A stretch of DNA of 64,000 bases from Streptomyces sp. NBC_01237 (GCF_035917275.1 NZ_CP108508.1:434001-498000), one strand, 5' to 3'. Counted from the first letter of the stretch, positions 55,416 through 64,000 are shown. Notes: generated from the letters alone by a model not told the origin. Made by a program: numbers and translations.

Positions 55416-57232
55416 GGGAGACACTCCGGCTGATCCGTCTGGTCCTGTCCGACTCCCTGCGCGCCGACCCGCGGCTCACGGCGGCGGTCATCGCCCTGCG
55501 GATCGCCGCGGGCGTCCTGGCCCCGCTCGACGCCGTCGCCCTCGGGCTCCTCGTCGACGCGGCCCTGAGCGGGAACACCCCGGCATCGCTCGGTTACGCC
55601 GTCATGTTCGCGGTGTGCGACGCGGGGAGTTCGGCGCTCAACCACCCGGCGGGAAAACTGGAGCTGACCCTCAGGGAGAAGACCGACTTCCTCCTTGAAC
55701 GCCGGGTCGTCAAAGCCGTGAGCGAGCCGGTGACGACCGGTCACCTGGAACACCCCGCCTACCTTGACCAGGTCGAGAGGGCCAGGGACCAGTCGTCTTC
55801 GCTGGGCGCGTTGGTGGTCCGGCTGGTCGCCCTGGTGCAGGTTCTGATCATGGTGGCGATCACCGTGGCCGCCCTGGTCACCGTGCATGGGGCGCTGGCC
55901 CTGCTGTTGATCGTGGCGATTCCCGCCGTCGCTGCCACGGGGCGCGCTGAGTCCGTGCGGATGCGCGCCGAGGAGCAGTTGGCCGAGCCTCTGCGACACA
56001 CCGACCGCATCTTCGAACTGGCCACCCGGCCGCAGGCGACGGCCGAGATCCGGCTGTCCGGCAGCGGACCTCTGCTGCGCGAGCGGTTCCGTGAGAGCTC
56101 TGCGCACATTGCCGCGGTGCGGGGTCGCGCCGAGCGGCGGGCCGCGGGGATCACGGCGGCCGGATGGCTGGTGTTCTCGACCGGTCTGCTGGCCGCGCTC
56201 GTCCTGCTCGTCCGGGAGGCCATACACGGCCGGGTCGGCGTCGGCGCCGCGCTGATCATCCTGGGTCTGGCGGTGCGACTCATCGAGCAGGTGGACGACA
56301 TCACGATGGCCGTGGCGGGTGCGCGGCGGGCACTGATCGACGGGCGGCGCCTGCTTCGCCTGGTGGACGGCATCGACCGAGCCGCCGGGACGCCCTCTCC
56401 GCCGGCGACGGGGCAGGTCCCCGAGCGTCTGGCACACGGCATCGAGTTGCGTGGAGTGAGCTTCCGCCACCCCGGCGCGGAGCGCGACGTACTGCGGGAG
56501 ATCGACCTCTGTCTGGAGCCGGGTAGCACCGTCGCGGTCGTGGGCGTGACCGGGGCGGGCAAGACCACCCTCGTCAAACTGCTCTGCCGCCTGTACGAAC
56601 CCGACGTCGGCGAGATCACCGTCGATGGCCAGGGGCTCCGGGAACTGCCCGCTGAGGAGTGGCGCGGTGCCATGTCGGCCTGCTTCCAGGACTACGTACG
56701 CTTCGAACTCCTTGCCCGGGAGGCCATCGGCATAGGACAACTGGCTGACGTGGAGCGGGAGTCACGGGTCCGTGCGGCCGCGTTCCGGGCGGACATCACC
56801 GGAGTTCTGGACGGCCTGCCGCACGGCCTGGATACCCAGCTCGGCGCCCGCTGGACCGGAGGCGTGGGCCTGTCGGGCGGGCAGTGGCAGCGGCTCGCAC
56901 TGGCTCGCGCCTCGATGCGCACCAGCCCTCTCCTGCTCGTACTGGACGAGCCCAGCGCCGGCATCGACGCCGTGACCGAGCACGCGATCTTCGAGCGCTA
57001 CACCCGTGCAAGCCGGGAGGGAGCCCTCTCCGGGGCGGTGACCCTGCTCGTTTCGCACCGCTTCTCCACGGTCCGGATGGCCGACCGCATCGTCGTGCTG
57101 GACGGCGGACGCATCACGGAGAGCGGCAGTCACGACGAACTGATGCGCCTCGGCGGGACCTACGCAGAACTCTTCCACCTCCAGGCCGATGGCTACGGCA
57201 GGTCCGGTGACCGAACCCTGTCGACCTCCTGA
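55412..57232 (+). CDS. ABC exporter half-transporter (TMD-NBD) 2
   Basis: 606 residues from GTG 55412, overlapping the stop of the previous gene. The TM domain is about 15-310. NBD: Walker A VVGVTGAGKTTLVKLLCR (Lys384), FQDYVRFEL Q-loop, signature LSGGQWQRLALARASM, Walker B LLVLDEPSAGIDAVTE, H-loop VSHRFSTVRMADRI. All motifs are intact in both halves, so the heterodimer should have two working ATP sites. The overlap means co-translation with transporter 1. Confidence 0.93.
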   Translation: MRETLRLIRLVLSDSLRADPRLTAAVIALRIAAGVLAPLDAVALGLLVDAALSGNTPASLGYAVMFAVCDAGSSALNHPAGKLELTLREKTDFLLERRVVKAVSEPVTTGHLEHPAYLDQVERARDQSSSLGALVVRLVALVQVLIMVAITVAALVTVHGALALLLIVAIPAVAATGRAESVRMRAEEQLAEPLRHTDRIFELATRPQATAEIRLSGSGPLLRERFRESSAHIAAVRGRAERRAAGITAAGWLVFSTGLLAALVLLVREAIHGRVGVGAALIILGLAVRLIEQVDDITMAVAGARRALIDGRRLLRLVDGIDRAAGTPSPPATGQVPERLAHGIELRGVSFRHPGAERDVLREIDLCLEPGSTVAVVGVTGAGKTTLVKLLCRLYEPDVGEITVDGQGLRELPAEEWRGAMSACFQDYVRFELLAREAIGIGQLADVERESRVRAAAFRADITGVLDGLPHGLDTQLGARWTGGVGLSGGQWQRLALARASMRTSPLLLVLDEPSAGIDAVTEHAIFERYTRASREGALSGAVTLLVSHRFSTVRMADRIVVLDGGRITESGSHDELMRLGGTYAELFHLQADGYGRSGDRTLSTS

Positions 57233-57319
57233 CCGAGAACAACTGCCTTGAGGACAAGGGGGGGATGACCGCCCGGCTTTCGGTCCGGGCCGGCAGCGGA
57301 GTGGAACGCCGAGGAGCGT

Positions 57320-57733
57320 TCATGCGGATGGCGGCCGGGTGGAGGGGATGGGCGGAAGCCATGTGGGCGTGTTGTGGCGGAAGCTGTGACCGATGGGGAT
57401 GATCCCGGCACCGTTGTCCAGGGCCGAGAGACAGACTCCGAGGTATTCCTCACCGTCGGCCGCAGCCCCGAGGGGCGTACCGCACAAGGCGCAGAACCAG
57501 CGTTGCATCGTGGGCCAGGACCGGTACGAGCTGGGGGTTCCGGGCCCGGTCCAGCTGAAGCCGGTCCGGCGGAAGCCGACCCAGCCCATGATCGGGCCGC
57601 CGGAGAGGCGGGAGCAGTGGGGGCAGGCACATACGTGGGGGTCGTAGGGCTCCCCCATCGCTTCGAAACGGATGTGGCCGCACAGGCAGCCGCCGGTGGA
57701 TGCCTCTGTCGTGGGTGTCAGGTCGCTGGGCAT
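57320..57733 (-). CDS. GFA-family (glutathione-dependent formaldehyde-activating-like) protein
   Basis: 137 residues from ATG 57733. Zinc-binding Cys motifs of the family are present: TGGCLCGHIRFEA, VCACPHCSRLSGGPIMGWV and WFCALCGTPLG, with a conserved C-terminal beta segment before TWLPPIP. GFA-fold proteins bind zinc. The founding activity, formaldehyde-glutathione condensation, is disputed, and most homologues are unassigned; actinomycetes use mycothiol. It lies antisense between ABC transporters 2 and 3 and splits that cluster. Confidence 0.88.
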   Translation of the reverse strand: MPSDLTPTTEASTGGCLCGHIRFEAMGEPYDPHVCACPHCSRLSGGPIMGWVGFRRTGFSWTGPGTPSSYRSWPTMQRWFCALCGTPLGAAADGEEYLGVCLSALDNGAGIIPIGHSFRHNTPTWLPPIPSTRPPSA

Positions 57734-58178
57734 GGGGCTTCCTTGCTGTCGCGGCACGGCCGGGACGGTGGACATGCGCGTCGACTCGCCACAAGAGGAC
57801 GGGCCTACGGGCGGAGTTCGGGGCAGGTGAGGGCGCTCCGGGGTGGGCAGCCTGGCACGCCGACTCCGTGGCGTGGGAGCGGCCGAGCGGAATCGGGCCA
57901 TCGCCGCCGCCGTGCCGCCGTACGCCGGGCACTGTCGGGCGCAGCCGCCGCATGGGGCGGACGGGGCATCAGGTTGGCCGGAAACCCTCGGAGGAAGCGG
58001 CCGAACGGGCGACCATCGCTCGAACGAGGGCGTTTCGACGGCAGGACCCCGCGCCCTTGGCGCGAGCGGCGACATTCGTACACGCGTCCAGAAATCCCCT
58101 CGCCGTCACCCGTTACGGCGTGCCGGGTGCCCCGTTTCTAGAGCACCCGTGCCATTCGACGATCTGCTGGAGGACACG

Positions 58179-58322
58179 ATGACTCCGCTCCCCGCCCCCG
58201 CGTGCCGGCCCCTCGCATTCGAACGACGGTGGCCTGTCCCGGCTCCTCCCACCCTCGGCGTGCAGCAGGTCGACACCTCCACCCACCGCTCGACGCGGCC
58301 GGATGCGAGGCGGGAGGGATGA
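58179..58322 (+). CDS. 47-residue ORF translationally coupled to ABC transporter 3
   Basis: ATG 58179 follows ctggaggacacg (GGAGG 5 nt upstream), and the TGA (58320-58322) overlaps the ATG of the transporter at 58319. The peptide starts MTPLPAPACRPLAFERRW and ends in a Ser/Thr/Arg-rich tail (VDTSTHRSTRPDARREG). It has one Cys, many Pro, no signal peptide and no known family. It could be a leader ORF that sets transporter translation or a precursor peptide. The evidence is position, RBS and coupling. Confidence 0.45.
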   Translation: MTPLPAPACRPLAFERRWPVPAPPTLGVQQVDTSTHRSTRPDARREG

Positions 58323-60346
58323 CGAACACGCACCCTCCGAAGGTCCCCGTCGACGGGAGTGTTCCGGCGCCGCGGTCCGTCCCGCTCCCACTGCCTCCCG
58401 CGACGTTCCCCACCGGCCCGCAGGACGGCGATGTGACCGACGGGATGAAGGAGGCGTACTGGTCTGTCCACGACGGCGCGGCCGCGAACGCCACGGTGTG
58501 GCAGGTCCTTGCCCGGCTGCCCAGGATCACGGCCCTGATCGGGCGGCTCGCCTGGGGCGCGGACCGCTCCGCCACGGTCACGGTCGTCGTCTGCCAACTG
58601 GCATCGGCGGCCATGAGCGCCTTCGGGCTGATCGCCTCGGTCGCTGTTCTCCAGCACCTGTTCGCCCAGGGCCCCACGCCCGACCGTGTGCGTGCCGCCG
58701 TTCCCCAGATCCTCCTCATCGTCGGTTTCCTCGCGGCCCGTGCGCTCATGGAGGCCGCTGTCGCGGCTGCTCAGGCCAGGGTGACGCCCAAGATCCGCAC
58801 GGCCCTGGAATGCGAATTCTTCCGGCTCACCGCGCACGTGCGTCTCGAAGCGGTCGAGGACGCCGAGTGGCACGACGAGGTGCACCGCGCCAACGACCGA
58901 GGGCTGTTCTACGCGCGGCAGATCGTCGGGCAGGTCGTCTCCCTCGCGTCCGCCGGCCTGGGGCTCGTCGGCACCGCCGGTGTACTGAGCCTCCTGCACC
59001 CGCTCCTGTTGCCCCTGCTGCTGCTGTCCGTCGTCCCGGTCGGCGCGGCCGCCGTCCGCAGCGCACGCGCCAGATTCCACTCCTTCAAACGCTGGAACAC
59101 CCTGCAGCGCCGGGTCCGGGTCTTCTCGTGGCTGATGCTCGACGTGGACGCGGCCGCCGAACTGCGCTCCGACACCGCGCAGGGCGCGCTCCTGGAAGAG
59201 CACCGGCGGCTCACCACCAAGATCGCAGCGGAGGACAGCAGGCTGGGCCTGTACTCCGCGATGCTGAACCTGGCCGGGCGGGCTGTGGGCGGGCTCGGGA
59301 CCGGCATCACCTACACGGTGCTGGGTGCCATGCTGATCGCCGGATGGCTTCCCCTGGCAGCCGGTGCCGGTGCCGTCATCGCCATCCAGGCAGGCCAGGC
59401 GTCGCTGACCCGGCTCGTCGAGGTCGCCCATCTCGTCTACGAGCACGCCCTATGGGTGGACGACCTCCTTGCCGTGCAGGAACGCTGTCGCCAACTACTG
59501 CCTCGCAGAACCGCGTTGAACGCGCCCGCCCAGGTGAGGACGATCACCCTGGAGAACGTGCGGTTCACCTACCCCGGCAAGGACACACCGGCCCTGGACG
59601 GGATCAGCTTGACCCTCCGCGCCGGGGAGACGGTGGCATTCGTCGGCCTCAACGGTTCGGGCAAGAGCACCTGCGCCAAGCTCCTCGCCGGCCTGTACGA
59701 GGCGCAGCAGGGCAGCGTGCGCTGGAATGGCGTCGACATGCGTGACATGGACGCCCAGTCGGTCCACCGGCAGGTGGCCTGTGTGCTGCAGGAGCCGGTC
59801 CGCTTCCCTTTCAGCGCCCTGTCGAACATCACCATCTCGACCGGCACTCTCGTGGACGTCGATCCGCAGCGGGCGATGGACGCCGCGCGGGCGTCCGGCG
59901 CCGACGGTGTCATCGCCGCCCTGCCCGGCCAGTGGGGAGCGATCCTGTCCAAGCGGTTCAAGGACGGCCAGGAGCTGTCGGGCGGACAGTGGGCGAAAGT
60001 GGCCGTGGGCCGCGGCCTGTACAAGAAGGCACCGTTGCTCCTCCTGGACGAGCCGACGGCCAGCATGGACCCTCCTTCCGAGCACGCTGTCTACGAGGCG
60101 GTACTGCGCGGCCGGCTGCGTGAGGACCAGATCACCGTGCTGATCTCCCACCGACTGGCCAGCGTCATCGACTGCCACCGGATCCATGTGTTCGACAGCG
60201 GTCGCATCGTCGAGTCCGGGTCCCACGACGAACTGATGGCCCTGGGCGGCGACTACGCAGCCATGTTCACGCTTCAGGCCGGTGGCTACCGACCCCGCAC
60301 CCCTGCGGCCACCGCGACGACCGCCGTCGAGGAGGCGACGCAGTGA
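58319..60346 (+). CDS. ABC exporter half-transporter (TMD-NBD) 3
   Basis: 675 residues from ATG 58319; GGGAGGG directly abuts the start, so re-initiation from the coupled small ORF may be the main route. A 60-residue cytoplasmic N-terminus (ending NATVWQVLARLPRITALIGRL) precedes the TM domain (about 85-390). NBD: Walker A FVGLNGSGKSTCAKLLAG (Lys449), LQEPVRFPF Q-loop, signature LSGGQWAKVAVGRGLY, Walker B LLLLDEPTASMDPPSE, H-loop ISHRLASVIDC. It probably works as a homodimer or with the other exporters. It converges on the S9 peptidase 37 bp away. Confidence 0.93.
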   Translation: MTNTHPPKVPVDGSVPAPRSVPLPLPPATFPTGPQDGDVTDGMKEAYWSVHDGAAANATVWQVLARLPRITALIGRLAWGADRSATVTVVVCQLASAAMSAFGLIASVAVLQHLFAQGPTPDRVRAAVPQILLIVGFLAARALMEAAVAAAQARVTPKIRTALECEFFRLTAHVRLEAVEDAEWHDEVHRANDRGLFYARQIVGQVVSLASAGLGLVGTAGVLSLLHPLLLPLLLLSVVPVGAAAVRSARARFHSFKRWNTLQRRVRVFSWLMLDVDAAAELRSDTAQGALLEEHRRLTTKIAAEDSRLGLYSAMLNLAGRAVGGLGTGITYTVLGAMLIAGWLPLAAGAGAVIAIQAGQASLTRLVEVAHLVYEHALWVDDLLAVQERCRQLLPRRTALNAPAQVRTITLENVRFTYPGKDTPALDGISLTLRAGETVAFVGLNGSGKSTCAKLLAGLYEAQQGSVRWNGVDMRDMDAQSVHRQVACVLQEPVRFPFSALSNITISTGTLVDVDPQRAMDAARASGADGVIAALPGQWGAILSKRFKDGQELSGGQWAKVAVGRGLYKKAPLLLLDEPTASMDPPSEHAVYEAVLRGRLREDQITVLISHRLASVIDCHRIHVFDSGRIVESGSHDELMALGGDYAAMFTLQAGGYRPRTPAATATTAVEEATQ

Positions 60347-60382
60347 TCCCACCCCGGAAACGGTCGGCGCTCCGGCGCCTGT

Positions 60383-62494
60383 TCACTCTCCGAGTGAGCT
60401 CTTCAGGAAGTCCAGTTCGAGCCGCAGCAGGGTGTCCGCGACCCCTTCCCCGGTCACGAGGTGCCCGACCCCCGGGAGCAGCAGCACGCTGTGCGGCCGC
60501 CCCGCAGCGAGCAACTTCGCCGAGAAGCGCAGCGTATGCGCCGGGGCCACATTGTCGTCGGCCAGTCCGTGCACGAGCATCAGCGGCCGGGTCAGGTTCC
60601 CGGCGAGCGGGATCAGCGAGCTGCGCTCGTAGTCGAGCGGCTGGAGGCGCGGGTGGCCGAGGAAGCGCTCCTCCCAATACGTGTCGTACAGGCGCCGGTC
60701 GGTCGGCGGCGCGCCCGCGACCGCCGCGTGGAACACATCGGGACGGTGCAGTACGGCGCCGGCGGCAAGGTAGCCGCTGAACGACCAGCCCCGGATGCCC
60801 ACTCGTCCCAGGTCGATGGCCTCGCACCGTTCAGCGGCAGCGTGCAGCCCGTCGATCTGGTCGTCGAGGACAGGGGTGAGCCGGTCACCGAGGATGGCTT
60901 GCTGCCACCGCACCCCGCGGCCGGGGGTTCCCCGCCCGTCCGTGGCCAGTACGGCAAAGCCGTGTTCGGCGTACCACTGGCACACCGCCGTGTACCAACC
61001 GTGCGCCTTCGTCACCACCTGCATGCCGGGTCCGGCGTACGGACTGAGCAGTACGGGCAGCTTGTCCATGCCCGGTTCGTACCAGGAGGGCAGATGGAGT
61101 CGGCTGCGCAACTGCCGCTCACCCAGCGACAGATGCGCCGGCCGCGGTGTGACCGGCGGCTGTTCCGCCAGGACCGCGATCCGGCCGACCTGTCTGCCGC
61201 CCCGCAGCACCGTCACCGTCTGCCCGTCCGGAGTTCTGCTGTCCAGCACGAGGGTGTCACCCCCGGCGGTGGCCGTATGCACCCCCGGAGTGTGCGTCAG
61301 CCGTTCGAAGCCGTGGCCGGGCTCGTATGCCCAGACATGCACTTCTGTCGGCTCTTCACTCGCGGTGAACAACACCCGTTCGCCCACCGACCCCAGTACC
61401 GCGCGTACCTGGAGTCCGGCCGGAGCGAGGACCTCACCCATCCGGATCGTCCGCTCGTCACCGCGGACCTGAGGCAGCACCAGCACTCCCGATGCGGTGT
61501 GCAGCGGAGCACCCGGCGGAAACTCGACCCATCCTTCATCGGTGTGCTGGGACAGCCGCTCGACGGTGCCGGTCACGGGGTCGGCCCGCAGCACCCACAT
61601 CGTTCGCTGATCCCGGGTCTGAAGACTGATCACCGGGCCCGCACCCTGCCAGTCGGCACTGACGACGTACTCGAACGCGAGCCCCCAGCTGTTGGCGGGA
61701 GCGTCACCCGCACGTGCCTGACGTGGCAGTTGCACCGGCGTGCGACCGCCGACGACCGTCACCAGGTGCAACGAGGTGAGGGCGTTGGCCGTGCCCGCCG
61801 CCGGGTAGGGAAACGACCGGGGCGGTCGGCCGGGATCCGAGGGATCGCTGAGACAGCGGCGCTCCACCACGGAGGTGTCGACCCGTGCGACGAGCAGCGC
61901 ACCGCTGTCCGGAGACCACCAGTAGCCGCGCGATCTCCCGATGGAGGCGACAGCGGTGTAGTCAGGAAGCCCGTAGGTGATATCCGCGGTCTCGGGCACG
62001 GCGAGCGGCCGGTCTCCGGTCCCATCGGTACCCACCACACGAAGGGTGCCCTCGGCGACGTAGGCGATCAGAGTGCCGTCCGGGGAGGGGCGGGGATCTC
62101 TCACCGGGCCGACGGTCCGGATGCGACGTGGCGGGCCACCGTCCGTACGTACCGTCCACAGCGAACCGTCGAGGCTGTACGCCACCACCCGAACGCGGCG
62201 GTCGGTCGCGTAGGACACCACTCCGGCCGAGCGCATGGGGATCGGTTCGGTACCGATGCGCCGGGATTCCGGGGTTCCCCGGCTGCCGTCGGCTGTCGGA
62301 CCGGCGAGGATCCGCTCGTCGCCCCCCGCGTACATCCACAGTCCGACGCGCGGAACGACACCGGATTCCGACCGGAGGAACAGCACCCGGTCACCGTCCG
62401 GGGAGACGGTGAACTCGCGTGGGACTCCGAGAGAGAAGCGGCGGGTTCGGGCGAACCGGCGGGGAAATCCTTCGATATCCATGATCTTGACCAT
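60383..62494 (-). CDS. S9 (prolyl oligopeptidase/DPP-IV-type) serine peptidase
   Basis: 703 residues from ATG 62494; ATG 62482 is the alternative. The open frame extends to 62602 but crosses a terminator-like hairpin. The N-terminal two thirds is a DPP-IV-type beta-propeller (PDGDRVLFLRSESG, PSPDGTLIAYVAEG, YWWSPDSGALLVARVD). The C-terminal catalytic domain has Ser573 (GWSFSGYLAAG), an Asp in LVHGLADDNVAP and His in GVGHLVTGE. Preceding motifs 'LPVLLSPYAGPGMQVV' and 'FAVLATDGRGTPGRG' fit the family. There is no signal peptide, so it is cytoplasmic. Known role: cleavage of short peptides after Pro or similar residues. S9 enzymes serve as leader peptidases in some lanthipeptide clusters. Confidence 0.92.
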   Translation of the reverse strand: MVKIMDIEGFPRRFARTRRFSLGVPREFTVSPDGDRVLFLRSESGVVPRVGLWMYAGGDERILAGPTADGSRGTPESRRIGTEPIPMRSAGVVSYATDRRVRVVAYSLDGSLWTVRTDGGPPRRIRTVGPVRDPRPSPDGTLIAYVAEGTLRVVGTDGTGDRPLAVPETADITYGLPDYTAVASIGRSRGYWWSPDSGALLVARVDTSVVERRCLSDPSDPGRPPRSFPYPAAGTANALTSLHLVTVVGGRTPVQLPRQARAGDAPANSWGLAFEYVVSADWQGAGPVISLQTRDQRTMWVLRADPVTGTVERLSQHTDEGWVEFPPGAPLHTASGVLVLPQVRGDERTIRMGEVLAPAGLQVRAVLGSVGERVLFTASEEPTEVHVWAYEPGHGFERLTHTPGVHTATAGGDTLVLDSRTPDGQTVTVLRGGRQVGRIAVLAEQPPVTPRPAHLSLGERQLRSRLHLPSWYEPGMDKLPVLLSPYAGPGMQVVTKAHGWYTAVCQWYAEHGFAVLATDGRGTPGRGVRWQQAILGDRLTPVLDDQIDGLHAAAERCEAIDLGRVGIRGWSFSGYLAAGAVLHRPDVFHAAVAGAPPTDRRLYDTYWEERFLGHPRLQPLDYERSSLIPLAGNLTRPLMLVHGLADDNVAPAHTLRFSAKLLAAGRPHSVLLLPGVGHLVTGEGVADTLLRLELDFLKSSLGE

Positions 62495-62669
62495 CTCTGC
62501 GAGGGCTTCGCGGCCTGCGGTACGGCGACGGCGACGTGAAACCAGAACGTGGTTGGACAAGAAAAAAGGCTCCAGGCCGGTGGCCTGGAGCCTGCAACTC
62601 ATGCTGTGACGGGGATCAAGTGATCAACCCTCGTTCGATGATGACCTCAACCGAACGGAATTTATTCTA
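62495..62669 (-). promoter_or_regulatory. S9 peptidase leader with extended -10 and hairpins
   Basis: On the minus strand TGCTAGAAT (extended -10, tagaat at 62669-62664) starts a ~160-nt leader. It holds a small dyad (62632-62637 / 62652-62657, cgttcg/cgaacg) and then the T6-tailed hairpin at 62593-62562. No good -35 is visible. The arrangement suggests conditional termination before the coding region. Confidence 0.5.
62562..62593 (-). terminator. Rho-independent-type hairpin with T6 tail inside the S9 leader
   Basis: Reading the minus strand, aggctccaggcc (62593-62582), loop of 3, ggcctggagcct (62578-62567), a perfect 12-bp stem, then TTTTTT (to 62562). U-tracted terminators are rare in this GC-rich sequence. 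It lies upstream of the S9 start and inside its possible leader, so it acts either as an attenuator or as the end of an unseen transcript. Confidence 0.75.
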
Positions 62670-62907
62670 GCAGCCACGGTCCACGGGCCCGGTCCGACCC
62701 CCCACACACGCCCCCGACGGCCGTCCGGGGCCGCGCTCGCGGCGCTGTCCCGCGCCGCCATGCGCCCCCTACAACTTGGGTAGCACACAGGACCGTTGTC
62801 TCATTCCCTGGGTGGAGGGAGGTGCACCCCGGCGGGCGGATCCGGAGGCATGACCGGTCCTGAAGGATCTTTCCTGTCCGAACACAAGACCGGAAGGAAT
62901 CCCTATC

Positions 62908-64000
62908 GTGCGCAGACGACGTCTCGTGCCTCTGCTGGCCGTGAGTGTCACGGCCACGCTGGCTCCCGCGCTCGCCACCTCGACGGCCACCGCCGCTCCG
63001 GCCGCCGCCCCGTCGACCGCGTCCTCGTCCGCCGCCAAGAGCGCGCTGGACCGGTATGTGAAGCAGAAACCGCGGTGGAAGCGGTGCGAAGCCGACGCCC
63101 CGGCATCGTTCGAGTGCGCCACGATCAAGGTCCCGCTGGACTACCGGGTTCCCGGGGGCAAGCGGATCGACTTGGCGATATCCCGGATCAAGAGCACCGC
63201 GCCCGGCAAGCGGCGGGGTGTCCTGCTCTCCAACCCGGGCGGCCCGGGTGGAGAAGGGATCTACATGCCGTTGGGGATGCAGGACAGACTCCCCAGCTCC
63301 GCGCGGCAGAAGTACGACCTCATCGGGTTCGACCCGCGCGGTGTGGGTCGCAGCACCCCGGTCTCCTGCGGCCTGACGCCGGAGGAGGAGGACTGGCTGC
63401 GGCCGTACAAGGAGGAAACGTTCGACAAGGACGTCGCCTGGGCCCGCGGGGTCGCGGACAAGTGCGGGGAGAAGGCGGGCGACACGCTCCCCCACATCAC
63501 CACACGCAACACCGCCCGCGACATGGATCTGCTCCGGGCGGTCCTCGGTGAGAAGAAGATCTCGTACGTCGGCTACTCGTACGGCACCTACCTGGGCGCC
63601 GTCTACACCCAGCTCTTCCCGGGCCGGGCCGACCGGTTCGTACTGGACAGCGCGGTCGATCCGGCGCGCGCCTGGCGAGGCATGGTCCAGTGGTGGGCGG
63701 AGGGTGCCGAGCCCGCGTTCGACCGGTGGACCGCCTGGGCCGCCGGGCGTTCGGAGAAGTACGACCTCGGTGACACCCCGAAGAAGGTCGACCGGACCTT
63801 CTGGAACCTGGTCGCGCAGGCCGACGAGAAGCCCATCGAGGTGGACGGTCAGCCGGTCACCGGTGATGACATCCGCAGCGGCATGCGCGGAGCGGTCTTC
63901 TTTCCCCAGGAAGCCACCGAGGCGATCGTGGAGCTGAAGAAGGCCGCGGCCGGCGTACCCGCCTCCGCGAAGAAGCTCGCCGCGTTCGCGGGATCCGGGA
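62908..64000 (+). CDS. Secreted S33 alpha/beta hydrolase (tripeptidyl aminopeptidase-like), partial
   Basis: The first 364 residues are visible, from GTG 62908 with GGAAGGAA upstream; the gene runs off the right edge. The signal peptide VRRRRLVPLLAVSVTATLAP is cleaved near STATAAPAA (about 30). 'RCEADAPASFECATIKVPLDY' is the usual family start with a disulfide. The oxyanion loop is LLSNPGGPGGEG, 'YDLIGFDPRGVGRSTPVSC' follows, and the nucleophile is Ser224 in GYSYGTYLG. Asp and His lie beyond the window. Characterised relatives (Streptomyces tripeptidyl aminopeptidases, SlpD/E) release N-terminal tripeptides outside the cell. Confidence 0.92.
   Translation, partial: MRRRRLVPLLAVSVTATLAPALATSTATAAPAAAPSTASSSAAKSALDRYVKQKPRWKRCEADAPASFECATIKVPLDYRVPGGKRIDLAISRIKSTAPGKRRGVLLSNPGGPGGEGIYMPLGMQDRLPSSARQKYDLIGFDPRGVGRSTPVSCGLTPEEEDWLRPYKEETFDKDVAWARGVADKCGEKAGDTLPHITTRNTARDMDLLRAVLGEKKISYVGYSYGTYLGAVYTQLFPGRADRFVLDSAVDPARAWRGMVQWWAEGAEPAFDRWTAWAAGRSEKYDLGDTPKKVDRTFWNLVAQADEKPIEVDGQPVTGDDIRSGMRGAVFFPQEATEAIVELKKAAAGVPASAKKLAAFAGSG

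Noticed and set aside
58179..58322. Lasso-peptide reading of the small ORF (Thr at -2, then Gly-Val-Gln-Gln-Val-Asp)
   Set aside because: The acidic ring residue would be at position 6 instead of 7-9, and no lasso cyclase or leader peptidase genes are present.

Overview
The window looks like a Streptomyces chromosome, or a very close actinomycete. GC is very high with strong third-position GC bias, GTG starts are common, and the families are typical of the genus: a SigE-type ECF factor with a membrane partner, a PadR/DUF1700 pair, DUF4232 and PF03640 secreted proteins, an S33 secreted aminopeptidase and a modular PKS. The gene mix is accessory, and at least eight genes are broken or internally deleted. 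All family calls come from reading motifs; no search was run.

Layout. 0-6 kb: the tail of a hydroxyacid dehydrogenase, then a TrmB/LuxR-type regulator divergent from a very large secreted subtilase that ends in a BNR/Asp-box propeller. 6-8.1 kb: a graveyard holding pieces of an MprF-type lysyltransferase, a PIG-L deacetylase and a GNAT, mixed with small hypothetical genes. 8.1-13.1 kb: CsbD, two aldo/keto reductases, a zinc alcohol dehydrogenase and a DUF2255 protein, with a divergent XRE regulator. 15-20.3 kb: a urease operon, ureAB (gamma-beta fusion)-ureC-ureF-ureG-ureD. It has no ureE, carries a Cys cluster in the fusion linker, and has rare TTA codons near the starts of both structural genes. 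20.4-26.2 kb: a VioB-like ferritin-fold protein, a Gly-rich PGRS-like secreted protein, DUF4232 and PF03640 exported proteins, a DUF6529-like membrane protein and a Ca/Na antiporter. 26.4-31.9 kb: an NmrA-type protein and its probable MarR regulator (a shared 12-bp upstream element), a terpene synthase tail, an FAD oxidoreductase, and an ECF sigma factor with its membrane partner.

32-48 kb: a frameshifted AraC regulator, an alpha/beta hydrolase that has lost its catalytic Ser and His, a GNAT, then a self-contained one-module PKS (35.7-44.1 kb: AMP-ligase, ACP, KS, AT, DH, KR, ACP, TE) with no recognisable tailoring genes beside it. Upstream of it are a membrane protein, a frameshifted coiled-coil membrane protein, an IS5-type transposase relic and a MerR regulator. 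48-52.6 kb: an FKBP isomerase, a quinone oxidoreductase divergent from a TetR regulator, a lipoprotein, and a PadR gene that has lost its winged helix but is still coupled to its DUF1700 partner.

53-62.5 kb: three ABC exporter half-transporters, a 47-codon ORF translationally coupled to the third, a GFA protein, and a convergent S9 prolyl-oligopeptidase-type peptidase with an attenuator-like leader. Peptide export plus an S9 peptidase resembles the transport and processing half of a RiPP locus, but no modifying enzyme is visible. The window ends in a secreted S33 aminopeptidase. No tRNA, rRNA or CRISPR array was seen.

Best candidates for something new: the stand-alone PKS, the ABC/small-ORF/S9 group, the Cys-linker urease with TTA codons, and the attenuator-like S9 leader.
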